From JAMHWD01 sp035911135 (GTDB lineage: Bacteria; Pseudomonadota; Alphaproteobacteria; Micavibrionales; Micavibrionaceae): 45,161 nt of DNA. This document shows positions 26,001 to 34,060 of the stretch, in pieces. Location of the stretch: the NCBI GenBank assembly GCA_035911135.1, contig JAMHWD010000012.1, positions 1 to 45,161 on the forward strand, written 5' to 3'. The notes under the pieces are model-generated. The model was not told the origin of the DNA. It ran no database searches and saw nothing but the letters and a program-made list of their open reading frames with translations. Each line of letters opens with the position of its first letter. Position 1 is the first letter of the stretch. The translations under genes were made by a program, and so were the position numbers.

Positions 26001-26874
26001 CGCCGCCTTGCAGAAAGAGGCAGAAAAGCTTTTGGAAGGGGCCAATGAAAGCCTGATGCAAATGAAAAAGACAGGCGATAGCTTTGCCATCCGCGCCCGC
26101 GAGCTTGGTGAACAGATGAAGGCTTCGCTCCAGACATCGGAAACGTACGGGCAGGAGCTGAAATCCCAGGCCATGAGCGTGGCGGCTTCCTCCGCCGAGG
26201 CTTCGGACAAGCTGGCCAAGGCGGTGTCCTCATTGACCGGCAAGGTCGGCGATATCGCTCAGGCCGCCAATGATGTGGGTGTACGCATCGAAAAATCACG
26301 CCGTCATCTGGCCGAGGAATCGGAGCGCCTGATGATGGTGGGATCGGAGACGGTTGAATCCGTGGGCCGGGCAGCCTCGACATTTGGCCGCCAGTCGGAA
26401 TCACTGTTCAAAGCTTCGCAGGACGCTTTGAACACGGCTGAAGGCATCGAGCGTACGCAAATCCGCCAACAGCGTGAAGCCTTTATGGGCGCGGCCAAGT
26501 TCATTGTGGAGAGCCTCCATTCGCTCTCCGTTGATCTGACCCGTATGCTCGAAGGCGAGATTGCCGAGAAAACCTGGAAAGCCTTCCAGAAGGGCGATGT
26601 CGGGGCCTTTACACGCAAGCTGGCCCAGATTGGCGACAAGATCCCGCTGGAGAAGGCGCGCGAGAAATTTGCCGCCGATAGCGAGTTCCGTACTTATGTT
26701 CAGCGCTATCTGCGTCAGTTCGAAGAGCTGTTTGAGCAGGCCGCCGCCAGCGATCACGGGGCATTGCTGAGCTCCACCTTCGCTTCCAGTGAGGTTGGCA
26801 AGCTGTATGTCATGCTCTGCGGGGTTTCCGGCAAGGAGCCAAAATTCGATGTTTCGCTGTTAAAGGCTGCTTAA
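23074..26874 (+). CDS. Giant coiled-coil membrane protein, TipN-like architecture
   Basis: A 1266-residue protein. Residues 1–110 are polar and low-complexity. Two hydrophobic segments follow, about 113–137 (TAGAAVTILWFSFALGYVIA) and 145–166 (LGALLAGIFAPPALFWMMLN). The remaining 1080 residues are almost entirely charged heptad-type helix rich in Ala, Glu, Lys, Ser and Asp. A compact tail around 1130–1266 contains FMGAAKFIVESLHSLSVDLT and KTWKAFQKGDVGAFTRKLAQ. Two N-terminal helices plus a long coiled coil is the layout of Caulobacter TipN, the pole and birth-scar marker, and of apolipoprotein- or kinesin-annotated proteins of alphaproteobacteria. Orthology is inferred from layout only. Confidence 0.7.
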   Translation: MKTTSLRGVKINTESKNAPSAAAAEESKSSPRARRTQELREKAQGTAVEITAAPAEKPLLMSSLKITSAPPEMPQDIAQADAAMPEAEDVLMLSPSNDRRVERRTDARFKTAYTAGAAVTILWFSFALGYVIANFHLLFAAPQDLGALLAGIFAPPALFWMMLNALNRRADVQAYSASLRAELQSLLFPSEETARVMNKDIERLVAQAAEVSGASKAVLKSIQRARQALRTEIRDFAGVSKKAEFHIDRLAASLNERAAKLAELTAEIEARTGKIDDATRNGAEAWDQATLTVLARTGEMESALSKGTDILVRAAEKAEEKTIKIDERLAKTNEDLIAAVDKAAVKLEDLSGKFETQSDGLETAVQKIGAQTETLGAMMRDQIAELQTVATNSISLLEDSAETIAERRKELDRTAENIGYQSERIADSVNVSVDKLASAVDNIVDKSEDIESRINEKVSSIKASVDGISVEAQAIEDAGSAAANKLSEALSVAISGAESISSAVRRAVESLEASTDNAKTQALSLVEETTARIGQLNEAGEGSQEGIKAMLAMLENSRSGIEQLSEKARKHVAELNQAVETQNEKITMAGVTLSERVESVKTALEQPLREIAKAVSEADSRHEQIETTLRNRVADLNEATEKAVISAENIRGVLRGQAQEIATLSGHIAGNSRTITETMGRQQEQLSRKVEEALDGLEKAGAMLEDRTALLSRSASGASADIEALDGRIRDRAEEITQFTTQAFKDLQGIDQSLEGKIVMLKRQADTAMESVVAVKEALAGTAEDIEPVYTRAIAQAEDAHERFERLKAGFETTTESNLEKLKSVGVVFDENLLNLRQGAESAAQVLRDSSDQLKTRVEDISAASREASRKMKDIAAGLGDQASDVHLITDQAILKVEAVQKVINEQFHELSASIGQAVAQLGDAGAAFGRQSEDVQRTANQAAQHITSTSDKASAEADRLEGNAAHVVTKTGQMIAALQKEAEKLLEGANESLMQMKKTGDSFAIRARELGEQMKASLQTSETYGQELKSQAMSVAASSAEASDKLAKAVSSLTGKVGDIAQAANDVGVRIEKSRRHLAEESERLMMVGSETVESVGRAASTFGRQSESLFKASQDALNTAEGIERTQIRQQREAFMGAAKFIVESLHSLSVDLTRMLEGEIAEKTWKAFQKGDVGAFTRKLAQIGDKIPLEKAREKFAADSEFRTYVQRYLRQFEELFEQAAASDHGALLSSTFASSEVGKLYVMLCGVSGKEPKFDVSLLKAA

Positions 26875-26912
26875 GAGTTTTTCTGCTACAAAGGATTATT
26901 GCCTGATGCATT

Positions 26913-26941
26913 AAGGGCCGGAATGTTGTATTCTGGCCTTT
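26913..26941 (+). terminator. Probable terminator after the coiled-coil gene
   Basis: AAGGGCC (26913–26919) pairs with GGCCTTT (26935–26941) with one wobble, and an inner GAAT/ATTC adds to the stem. The T-run is short. Confidence 0.55.
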
Positions 26942-26985
26942 CGTGCCATCCGGTACAGGTTTCATAATTCTAAGCAGGCCAAGAC

Positions 26986-27921
26986 ATGACAATTACGACC
27001 AAGATTTGTCAGGGTATCTCCGATATCTCGGATAGCTATAGCGGTTTTATCATTGATCAGTGGGGCGTTTTGCACGATGGCGAGAAGCCGTATCAGGGTG
27101 TGCTGGATTGCCTTAAGGAACTGAAATCACGTAATAAATTTATTATTATTCTCTCCAATTCCGGCAAGACGGCTGATGCGAACCGCGAGCGTTTGAAGGA
27201 TATTGGCATTGGCCCCTCGCTTTACAGCGAGGTGATCACATCCGGCGAACTGACCTACCAAGGTCTTCGTAACCAGGATGATGGGATTTTCAAGGATATT
27301 GGCAAGAAATGCTATCTCATCAGCCGCGGCGGCGATCGTTCGATCGTTGATGGTATTGATGTTGATGTGGTTGATGATGTGGCTGAGGCCGATTTCCTGC
27401 TGATCAGCGGGTCGGACGCGCCGGAGAAGAAAATCGAGGATTATGAGCCCATTTTGCGTAAGGCAGTGCAAAAGCGCCTTAAGGCCTTATGCGCCAACCC
27501 GGACAGCAAGGCCCTGATCGGGATGAGCTATGTGATGGGCCCCGGCGCTATCGCCAGCCGTTACAGCGATTTTGGCGGAGTGGTGCATTATATCGGCAAG
27601 CCGCACCAGCCGATTTTCCAGTATTGTACCAAGATATTGCAATCGCATGATATTTTCCCCGGCCAGACCGTGGTGATCGGCGATGCCATGGCCCATGACA
27701 TTCTGGGCGGGGCGATGGCCAATATGGATACATGCCTTGTCAAAAGCGGCCTGCATGCCGGAGCGTTCAAAAACGTCAAGGACCGGACGGAGCTGAACAA
27801 GGCGCTGCAAATTCTCTCAGACCAGTATAACAACCTGAAACCCACTTATATGGTCAACAGGCTGGAATGGGGCAATCCGCTGCCTGACCGCAAGCATAAA
27901 AAGCGCAGCGGTCGCCGCTAG
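26986..27921 (+). CDS. HAD superfamily class IIA hydrolase (TIGR01459 type)
   Basis: A 311-residue phosphatase-like protein. HAD motif I is present as IIDQWGVLHDG, the TIGR01459 form in which the first catalytic Asp is retained (D-x-W-G-V). Motif II is IILSNSGK. Motif III/IV is near KPHQPIF and VIGDAMAHDILGGAMANMDT. The C2 cap lies between motifs II and III. This subfamily is characteristic of alphaproteobacteria and its substrate is unknown. It precedes the ABC exporter by 46 bp and may share its transcript. Confidence 0.9.
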   Translation: MTITTKICQGISDISDSYSGFIIDQWGVLHDGEKPYQGVLDCLKELKSRNKFIIILSNSGKTADANRERLKDIGIGPSLYSEVITSGELTYQGLRNQDDGIFKDIGKKCYLISRGGDRSIVDGIDVDVVDDVAEADFLLISGSDAPEKKIEDYEPILRKAVQKRLKALCANPDSKALIGMSYVMGPGAIASRYSDFGGVVHYIGKPHQPIFQYCTKILQSHDIFPGQTVVIGDAMAHDILGGAMANMDTCLVKSGLHAGAFKNVKDRTELNKALQILSDQYNNLKPTYMVNRLEWGNPLPDRKHKKRSGRR

Positions 27922-27967
27922 GGCTATAATTTCCCATTGAGAAAACCTGTATTTCCGGGTAGAGATT

Positions 27968-29755
27968 GTGGCCATGACCAAGGCCCGGAACGATTCACCA
28001 TCCCCCGCAGAGACGCAGAGCGATAAACGGACATTCGCACTGGCCGTACGTCTGTTTAAATCCTATTTATGGCCTCATATCGCTACGCTGGCGCTGGCCT
28101 TTTTGTTTATGGCCATTGCCGCGGCCCTGACGGCGATGATCGCACAGCTTATGCAGCCCACGCTGGATGATGTACTCGTCCATGGCAAGGAGGACATGAT
28201 TGTACCTGTCGGGGCGGCAATCTTTTTTACCTTTTTTTTCAGAGGGATAGCGACCTATATTCACACGCTGCTTACGATCAAGGTCGGGCAATCCATCGTG
28301 GCCAATATCCAGCGCGATCTGTTCGGGCGCTTTATGGTGCTGGATCTGTCCTTCTTTCACGCCCATCCCAGCGGTCAGCTGATCTCCCGCGTGATTAACG
28401 ATGTAAACGTCATGCGGATTGCCGTATCCGACAGTCAGGCCGGGTTTGGCAAAAGTCTTTTGACGCTGCTGTTTCTGGTGGCGGTCATGGTCTATCAGGA
28501 CTGGAAGCTTTCGCTGGCCGCCTTTGCGATTTTTCCGTTCACGGCCATATTCGTGGCCAAGCTGGGGCGGCATCTGCGCCGTGTTTCCGGACGCATACAG
28601 GATGAAATGGCCGGGCTTTCCGGCATTTTGTCGCAGATTTTCCAAGGCATCCGTCAGGTCAAGGCCTATGGCATGGAAGAATACGAGAAAGACCGCGCCG
28701 GGCAGGTGATCGACCGCGTCAAAAAGCTCAACATCAAATCCGTACGCATAGCCAATATGTCCGCGCCGGTGAATGAAACGCTGGTGGGGGCTGTTTTGAT
28801 GGGGGTTATTGTTTATGGCGGTTACCAGACCTCCAGCGGCACGATGACGGCCGGGCAGCTCGCGGCCTTTCTGGCGGCCTTTATGATGGCGTATGAGCCC
28901 ATGAAAAAGCTGGCCCGCCTCAACAATACCATGCAGATGGGATTGGGCGCGGCGGAGCGGGTATTTGCCCTGTTGGATACGCCCGCGCATATCCAGAACA
29001 GGCCAGGGGCTCAAATTCTGGATGTAAAAACCCCGGAAATTGCCTTTGATAATGTTGAATTTAAATATGAAGAAACGCTAGATAAGGCGCTAAATAAAAT
29101 AAATTTTATTGCCTCGGCTGGAAAAGTGACGGCGCTGGTTGGGCCTTCAGGCAGCGGCAAGAGCACCGTCATGAATCTGATACCGCGCTTTTATGACGTA
29201 CAGGGCGGCGCGGTCAGGATTGACGGGCAGGATGTGCGTAATCTTACCCTTGAATCCTTGCGCGCTCATATGGCGCTGGTTTCGCAGGATATTACGATTT
29301 TCGATGATACGGTCCTGACCAATATCCGGTATGGCTCTTTGGCTGCGAGCGAGGCGCAGGTTATTGAGGCCGCCCGTATGGCCTCGGCCCATGATTTTAT
29401 ATCCGCCATGCCTGAAGGGTATAACACAATATTGGGTGAAAACGGCGTACGCCTTTCTGGTGGGCAGCGCCAGCGTATCGCCATTGCGCGCGCTATATTG
29501 CGTGATGCGCCGCTGCTGTTGCTGGATGAGGCGACATCAGCCCTTGATAATGAATCTGAGAGCGCCATCCAAAAAGCCTTGGAAGTGCTGGAGAAGGGGC
29601 GTACGACCATTGTCATTGCCCATAGGCTCTCCACTGTGCAAAAGGCTGACAAGATCCTTGTCCTGAATAAAGGCGAGATCGTCGAGCAGGGCCGTCACGA
29701 AGAGCTTATGGCGCTGGGCGGGTTGTACGCGCAGATGTACAATAAAGGTCTTTAA
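27968..29755 (+). CDS. ABC exporter, fused permease and ATPase (MsbA/LipA-like)
   Basis: A 595-residue half-transporter. Six transmembrane helices span residues about 30–330. The ATPase domain has Walker A GPSGSGKST near 391–399, signature LSGGQRQRIAIARAIL, Walker B LLLLDEATSALD and the H-loop IVIAHRLSTV. MsbA-like exporters flip lipid A or other lipids, or export drugs; substrate not determined. I kept the GTG; an ATG two codons on (27974) is equally possible. It follows the HAD gene and precedes the hydrolase by 18 bp. Confidence 0.92.
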   Translation: MAMTKARNDSPSPAETQSDKRTFALAVRLFKSYLWPHIATLALAFLFMAIAAALTAMIAQLMQPTLDDVLVHGKEDMIVPVGAAIFFTFFFRGIATYIHTLLTIKVGQSIVANIQRDLFGRFMVLDLSFFHAHPSGQLISRVINDVNVMRIAVSDSQAGFGKSLLTLLFLVAVMVYQDWKLSLAAFAIFPFTAIFVAKLGRHLRRVSGRIQDEMAGLSGILSQIFQGIRQVKAYGMEEYEKDRAGQVIDRVKKLNIKSVRIANMSAPVNETLVGAVLMGVIVYGGYQTSSGTMTAGQLAAFLAAFMMAYEPMKKLARLNNTMQMGLGAAERVFALLDTPAHIQNRPGAQILDVKTPEIAFDNVEFKYEETLDKALNKINFIASAGKVTALVGPSGSGKSTVMNLIPRFYDVQGGAVRIDGQDVRNLTLESLRAHMALVSQDITIFDDTVLTNIRYGSLAASEAQVIEAARMASAHDFISAMPEGYNTILGENGVRLSGGQRQRIAIARAILRDAPLLLLDEATSALDNESESAIQKALEVLEKGRTTIVIAHRLSTVQKADKILVLNKGEIVEQGRHEELMALGGLYAQMYNKGL

Positions 29756-29773
29756 TATAAAGAAATCAATGTG

Positions 29774-30610
29774 ATGTATAAGAAATATAAGAAAATAATT
29801 GATAATACGATTATTATATTATTGTTTTATTGTGGTTTTTTAGCGTTTTTATACTTTAATCAGCGCAACATGATGTATTTTCCCGGCGATGCTCGGCCAA
29901 CGGCTGAGGTTTTGGGTATTGATGCGCCGGAGATTGTCGTGATCGAGCCGCAGCCCGGCCTGAAAATAGAGGGCTGGTACTGGCCGCCCAAGGCGCCGCA
30001 ACAAGATGTCGTTCTGTATTTTCATGGCAATGCGCAGGATTATCCGCACTGGATGGCGAAAATATCCGCCCTGCGTGAGGCGGGATATGGGGCGTTGCTG
30101 GCCGAATACAGAGGGTATGGCGGCAATCCGGGCGCGCCCACGGAAGATGGCTTGCTGGCGGACGCTCAAGGGTATGTATCCTACTTAAATAATAACTTGA
30201 ATATAAAATCAGAAAATATTGTTTTATATGGGGAATCTTTAGGAACAGGTGTTGCCGTATCCGTTGCCTCCACTCATCCGGTCAAGGCCGTTATTCTGGA
30301 GAGCGCCTATACATCCACGGCGGATATTGCGGCCGATCTTTATTTCCTCTTCCCTGTACGTCTGTTGATGAAAGACCAGTTCCGCAGCATTGAGCGCATT
30401 GCCGGGGTCAAATCGCCAATTCTCTTTATTCATGCTTCAAATGACCGCACGATCCCGATTTACCACGCCAGAAAGCTTTATGAGGCCGCGCCCGGATCCA
30501 AGCGCTTTATGGAGATCGGACAGGGCGGACATAACGAAATTTTCCTGTATGGGGGTATGAATCACGCCCTGCTGTTCTTGCATGACCTTGAAAATTCTGG
30601 TCAACTTTAG
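29774..30610 (+). CDS. Alpha/beta hydrolase, Bem46/ABHD-like, membrane anchored
   Basis: A 278-residue protein with an N-terminal membrane anchor (about residues 9–30, IIDNTIIILLFYCGFLAFLY). The oxyanion motif is FHGNAQD. The nucleophile elbow is YGESLGTG with Ser155. The acid lies in HASNDRTIP and the catalytic His in GGHNE. The family hydrolyses esters or other acyl bonds near the membrane; substrate unknown. The first third is AT-rich compared with neighbours. It follows the ABC gene closely and probably belongs to the same transcript. Confidence 0.88.
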   Translation: MYKKYKKIIDNTIIILLFYCGFLAFLYFNQRNMMYFPGDARPTAEVLGIDAPEIVVIEPQPGLKIEGWYWPPKAPQQDVVLYFHGNAQDYPHWMAKISALREAGYGALLAEYRGYGGNPGAPTEDGLLADAQGYVSYLNNNLNIKSENIVLYGESLGTGVAVSVASTHPVKAVILESAYTSTADIAADLYFLFPVRLLMKDQFRSIERIAGVKSPILFIHASNDRTIPIYHARKLYEAAPGSKRFMEIGQGGHNEIFLYGGMNHALLFLHDLENSGQL

Positions 30611-30643
30611 AGATATCCGGCCAACGATAAAGGAGCCGTTTCC

Positions 30644-31141
30644 ATGCCCTGTCATTCCGCCATGATGGATAAATTTGTCAGCGTGACGCCCGATCAGAGC
30701 GTCGAATCCGTGCTGGCCCTCATGCACAAGAAAAAGGCTGATTATCTGGCCGTTGTGGATGCCAAGGGCATTTTGCAGGGATATCTCAGCTATCGGACGC
30801 TATTAAAATCCCTGATTCCGGTTTCAGTCCAGCTGGGCGGCGGTAAGGCCGGCGATATTATCGTGGGCGCAGCGCCGGGTATCGCGCGGCGCCTGCGGAA
30901 GGTCAAGCCATTACAGATTGCCGAAATTATGGAGCGCAAGATCAATAGCGTACACCCCAATACGCCGGTCTGGGAGGGGGTTTCCCTGCTGGTGGAGCTG
31001 GGTGCGCCCTTGTTTATATTGGAGCCGGAGAGCAATAAGCTGATCGGGGTTATGGATGAAGAATCGGCCCTGGCAGAGCTGGAGCGTTTGCAGAACGAAT
31101 CAACAGGCTCTGATGCCGAAAACAGTGCCAGACAGGAATAA
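30644..31141 (+). CDS. CBS-domain protein
   Basis: A 165-residue cytoplasmic protein with two CBS motifs: FVSVTPDQSVESVLALMHKK with YLAVVDAKGILQGYLSYRTL, and INSVHPNTPVWEGVSLLVEL with FILEPESNKLIGVMDEESAL. CBS pairs bind adenosyl nucleotides and regulate partners. AAAGGAG seven bases before the ATG gives a strong ribosome-binding site. It is ten bases upstream of the DUF192 gene. No partner domain is fused, so its role is unknown. Confidence 0.88.
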   Translation: MPCHSAMMDKFVSVTPDQSVESVLALMHKKKADYLAVVDAKGILQGYLSYRTLLKSLIPVSVQLGGGKAGDIIVGAAPGIARRLRKVKPLQIAEIMERKINSVHPNTPVWEGVSLLVELGAPLFILEPESNKLIGVMDEESALAELERLQNESTGSDAENSARQE

Positions 31142-31150
31142 AATAGGGAT

Positions 31151-31732
31151 ATGAAGATGTTCAAACACAAAAAACATATAATTTTAGCTTTATTTTCGGT
31201 TTTTCTGATGGGTGCGGCCGGGTTTTATCTCGCAAATTCGCCCAGTTTTGCAGAATCGCCAGCAGAAAATGCTGAAAACAGGCAATACCCCCCTTATTTT
31301 GACTATGAAGCCGGCGATCATATGCCGGATTATTTTGAAAATACACTCACGATCGTCTCCGCGGACGGAACGCGCCATGAATTCAAGATCGAATTGGCCG
31401 GCACGCCCGATCAGCAGGCGCAAGGTCTGATGTACCGGGCCGAGATGGATGAAGATGCCGGGATGTTGTTTGTTTTCAGCACCACAGACAAGCGCAGCTT
31501 CTGGATGAAGAATACCTTTATTCCTCTGGATATGCTGTTTATCGAGGAAGATGGCAAGATCCAGCATATTCACGCCAATGCCAAGCCGCAGGATTTGAGC
31601 CCGATTACATCGACGGGCGATTTCAGGGCCGTATTGGAGATTAATGGCGGGGTTGCTGACAAGTTGAACATCAATCCGGGGGACAAGATTTACCACTCGG
31701 CATTTCGTAACCGGAATCTGCTTGCACAATAA
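31151..31732 (+). CDS. DUF192 family envelope protein
   Basis: A 193-residue protein with an N-terminal signal or anchor (residues about 8–30). A DUF192 domain follows: FKIELAGTPDQQAQGLMYRA, AGMLFVFSTTDKRSFWMKNT, FIPLDMLFIEEDGKI and VLEINGGVADKLNINPGDKI. The family is widespread and exported or periplasmic, function unsettled. It is coupled to the CBS gene. Its last codons contain the -35 box of the tRNA-Pro promoter. Confidence 0.9.
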   Translation: MKMFKHKKHIILALFSVFLMGAAGFYLANSPSFAESPAENAENRQYPPYFDYEAGDHMPDYFENTLTIVSADGTRHEFKIELAGTPDQQAQGLMYRAEMDEDAGMLFVFSTTDKRSFWMKNTFIPLDMLFIEEDGKIQHIHANAKPQDLSPITSTGDFRAVLEINGGVADKLNINPGDKIYHSAFRNRNLLAQ

Positions 31733-31751
31733 GCATTTTCGGGTGTATAGA
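31722..31751 (+). promoter_or_regulatory. Promoter of tRNA-Pro
   Basis: TTGCAC (31722–31727), an 18-bp spacer and TATAGA (31746–31751) lie 12 bp before the tRNA. The -35 box is inside the end of the DUF192 gene. Confidence 0.6.
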
Positions 31752-31763
31752 CATGTGCAAAGT

Positions 31764-31840
31764 CGGAGTGTAGCGCAGCCTGGTAGCGCAACTGCTTTGG
31801 GAGCAGTGGGTCGGGAGTTCGAATCTCTCCACTCCGACCA
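31764..31840 (+). tRNA. tRNA-Pro (anticodon TGG)
   Basis: A 77-nt cloverleaf: acceptor CGGAGTG/CACTCCG, D arm GCGC/GCGC, anticodon stem ACTGC/GCAGT around TTTGGGA, and T arm GGGAG/CTCTC with TTCGAAT. The 3' CCA is encoded. Confidence 0.97.
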
Positions 31841-31894
31841 TTCTCGTTATTATCATCTTTTCCCATTATCTGATTGATTTTCAAGGGGGATTTC

Positions 31895-32203
31895 ATGAAC
31901 GTCAAAATCTATAAGCCCGGCCGTAACGCCATGCAATCTGGCCTTGCCAAGACGGATCAATGGATTTTGGAATACGAAACTGAAACGCCCCGCCTGCCTG
32001 AAGATTTGATGGGGTGGGTGTCTTCCGGCGATACGCTGGGGCAGGTGCGCCTGAAATTCAATACGGCCGAGGATGCGATTAATTTCGCGCAAGGCAAAGG
32101 CTGGGCCTATACGGTCTCCCCGGAGCACCGCAAACGCGTCAAACCGCAAAATTACACGGATAATTTCCGCTATATCCCGCCGGATGATGGGCAATCGGCC
32201 TGA
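31895..32203 (+). CDS. NDUFS4-like complex I accessory subunit
   Basis: A 102-residue protein starting MNVKIYKPGRNAMQSGLAKT. It matches the ETC complex I subunit conserved region: KIYKPGRNAMQSG, WILEYE, GWVSSGDT, VRLKFNTAEDAINFAQGKGW and YADNFR-like YTDNFRY. In alphaproteobacteria and mitochondria this subunit binds the peripheral arm of NADH:ubiquinone oxidoreductase. AAGGGGGA before the ATG supports the start. It sits alone between two tRNA genes, away from the nuo operon. Confidence 0.92.
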   Translation: MNVKIYKPGRNAMQSGLAKTDQWILEYETETPRLPEDLMGWVSSGDTLGQVRLKFNTAEDAINFAQGKGWAYTVSPEHRKRVKPQNYTDNFRYIPPDDGQSA

Positions 32204-32209
32204 AATTTT

Positions 32210-32238
32210 TTGATTTACGCCTCTGAATGCGCTAAAAC
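32210..32238 (+). promoter_or_regulatory. Promoter of tRNA-Arg
   Basis: TTGATT (32210–32215), a 17-bp spacer and TAAAAC (32233–32238), nine bases before the tRNA. Confidence 0.55.
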
Positions 32239-32247
32239 GGGGCACAT

Positions 32248-32324
<77 letters not shown>

Positions 32325-32463
32325 GTTTTTTCAAGGGTTTAGTTAATAGTCGCTTTTGGGTATTTTGTCGATAGCAACCACATAGCAACCACCATTTCTC
32401 AGTAAGCGGCATTATGATGATTTCTTTAAAGTGGCCGTTCAGAAAATTTTAAAGCTACAATTC

Positions 32464-32491
32464 TTGACGATTTCATAGGGGGGGGTAGTCT
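32464..32491 (+). promoter_or_regulatory. Candidate leader promoter of the CRISPR array
   Basis: TTGACG (32464–32469), a 16-bp spacer ending in a run of G and TAGTCT (32486–32491) point toward the first repeat 23 bp on. The rest of the 189-bp tRNA-to-array gap is AT-rich and holds no gene; it contains a short direct repeat ATAGCAACCAC at about 32371–32392. Confidence 0.45.
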
Positions 32492-32513
32492 TTCTAACCA
32501 CGTTACACGCCGG

Positions 32514-33672
32514 GTCATAGCTTCCCCTCCGACACGGTTATGCTATGGTCCTCGGTCGCTGAAATACTTCGAGCAAGCTGTCATAGCTTCCCCTCCGACA
32601 CGGTTATGCTATGGTGCCGTCTGAATTGGTGAATACGGCGCAAGAGTCATAGCTTCCCCTCCGACACGGTTATGCTATGGTGAACAGCGGGAGGTTGTCC
32701 AGACGGCAATCGTCATAGCTTCCCCTCCGACACGGTTATGCTATGGTCCAGAGTGTCGGAACGCCGTTTTCTGCATCGTCATAGCTTCCCCTCCGACACG
32801 GTTATGCTATGGTAGAACGCTTGCGCCTGGCGGTATGGCCACGGTCATAGCTTCCCCTCCGACACGGTTATGCTATGGTAGCATCCGAGGCATCGGCGCA
32901 AATACGCAGGTCATAGCTTCCCCTCCGACACGGTTATGCTATGGTGACCCGACCCACGGTATGACCGTCCACAACGTCATAGCTTCCCCTCCGACACGGT
33001 TATGCTATGGTTCATGCGCCTCATCAGCAAGAATGGCATCAGTCATAGCTTCCCCTCCGACACGGTTATGCTATGGTTCAATCCAGATGTACACAGACAA
33101 TTTGGCTGTCATAGCTTCCCCTCCGACACGGTTATGCTATGGTGGCATTCTGGTCAAGCGCAGCCCGGAAAGCGTCATAGCTTCCCCTCCGACACGGTTA
33201 TGCTATGGTATACAAGGTCGAGGCCGCAAAGCATCCGATGTCATAGCTTCCCCTCCGACACGGTTATGCTATGGTTAAACCGCTATCAGGTATCAAGTCC
33301 TGCCCGTCATAGCTTCCCCTCCGACACGGTTATGCTATGGTCTAATTCTATCGGCGTTTAATTGAACCTCGGTCATAGCTTCCCCTCCGACACGGTTATG
33401 CTATGGTCGCACAAATACATTCTCGCAAGGGGATATTGTCATAGCTTCCCCTCCGACACGGTTATGCTATGGTTCAGAAACAACCGAAGAGCAAGAGGAG
33501 CGCTGTCATAGCTTCCCCTCCGACACGGTTATGCTATGGTACGGTGACGATTATTGCGCCTGCTTCGGTAGTCATAGCTTCCCCTCCGACACGGTTATGC
33601 TATGGTGTTCGGCGATCCAACAAACTTCTCAGGAGAGTCATAGCTTCCCCTCCGACACGGTTATGCTATGGT
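32514..33672 (+). CRISPR. Type II-C CRISPR array, 18 repeats and 17 spacers
   Basis: The 36-bp repeat starts GTCATAGCTTCCCC and ends GGTTATGCTATGGT. All 18 copies are identical (first at 32514, last 33637–33672). Sixteen spacers are 30 bp and one (33474–33504) is 31 bp. Repeat positions 1–8 and 16–33 pair with the tracrRNA near 38153–38185, so the crRNA sense is the plus strand. The repeat end TGCTATGGT fits an extended -10 (TGnTATnnT), as in Neisseria II-C arrays where each repeat carries a promoter. The array is convergent with cas9–cas1–cas2. Confidence 0.98.
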
Positions 33673-33706
33673 AGTTACGGCTCTAAGGTGCTGAAAATAT
33701 TGAGAT

Positions 33707-33756
33707 AAAGGCCGGATGACTCAGAATAAAATGAGTTGTTCGGCCTTTGTTTTTTC
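33707..33756 (+). terminator. Terminator of the CRISPR transcript, overlapping the end of cas2
   Basis: AAAGGCCG (33707–33714) pairs with CGGCCTTT (33741–33748), with an inner ACTCA/TGAGT stem and a following T-run. It terminates plus-strand reading 35 bp after the last repeat. The cas2 stop codon (33721–33723) lies inside the stem-loop. Confidence 0.8.
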
Positions 33757-34053
33757 GTTGTTTTTTCGCGTTCCAACAAGAATCTTCATCCGTTCATATT
33801 GTTTATCTGTGATCTGCATGACCCTGACGCAGCCCTTACTCGGGATAGAGGCGTGGAGGCGTTGTAAGTGTTTGTCTATGCGGTCTTGGCCGTTGCAGAT
33901 ACGAGCATAGACGGAAAACTGTACCATCATGTACCCGTCTTTTAGAAGAAAATTCCTGAATTGCGTGGCGATTCGCCTTTCCGGTTTGGTTTTGACTGGA
34001 AGATCAAAAAATACGAATAACCACATGAATCTGTCCTTTTTTGAGTTTTTCAT
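33721..34053 (-). CDS. cas2: CRISPR-associated endonuclease Cas2
   Basis: A 110-residue ferredoxin-like protein starting MKNSKKDRFMWLFVFFDLPV. The catalytic-type Asp is in FFDLPV after strand 1. VQFSVYARICNGQD and VRVMQITDKQYERMKIL complete the fold. Cas2 bridges Cas1 dimers in the spacer-integration complex. I chose the ATG after the cas1 stop; a TTG upstream is less likely. cas2 is last in the minus-strand cas9–cas1–cas2 order and its end lies in the array terminator. Confidence 0.96.
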   Translation of the reverse strand: MKNSKKDRFMWLFVFFDLPVKTKPERRIATQFRNFLLKDGYMMVQFSVYARICNGQDRIDKHLQRLHASIPSKGCVRVMQITDKQYERMKILVGTRKNNEKTKAEQLILF

Positions 34054-34060
34054 GCCGGAT

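Noticed and set aside
28067..29014. 315-codon minus-strand frame opposite the ABC exporter
   Set aside because: It is antisense to clear transmembrane and ATPase coding sequence; His/Gln/Arg-rich composition is typical of a shadow frame.
33276..33305. Spacer 12 shares TCAAGTCCTGC with the T arm of tRNA-Arg
   Set aside because: Eleven bases, without the rest of the tRNA arm; T-arm-like words are common, so self-targeting is not supported.
33342..33371. Spacer 13 shares TTAATTGAACC with the tracrRNA nexus
   Set aside because: Eleven-base matches of spacers to a 45-kb window are expected by chance several times.
32835..33708. Open frames with repeated IASPPTRLCYG or SFPSDTVMLW units
   Set aside because: These are translations of CRISPR repeats, whose 66-bp period keeps frames open; they are not proteins.
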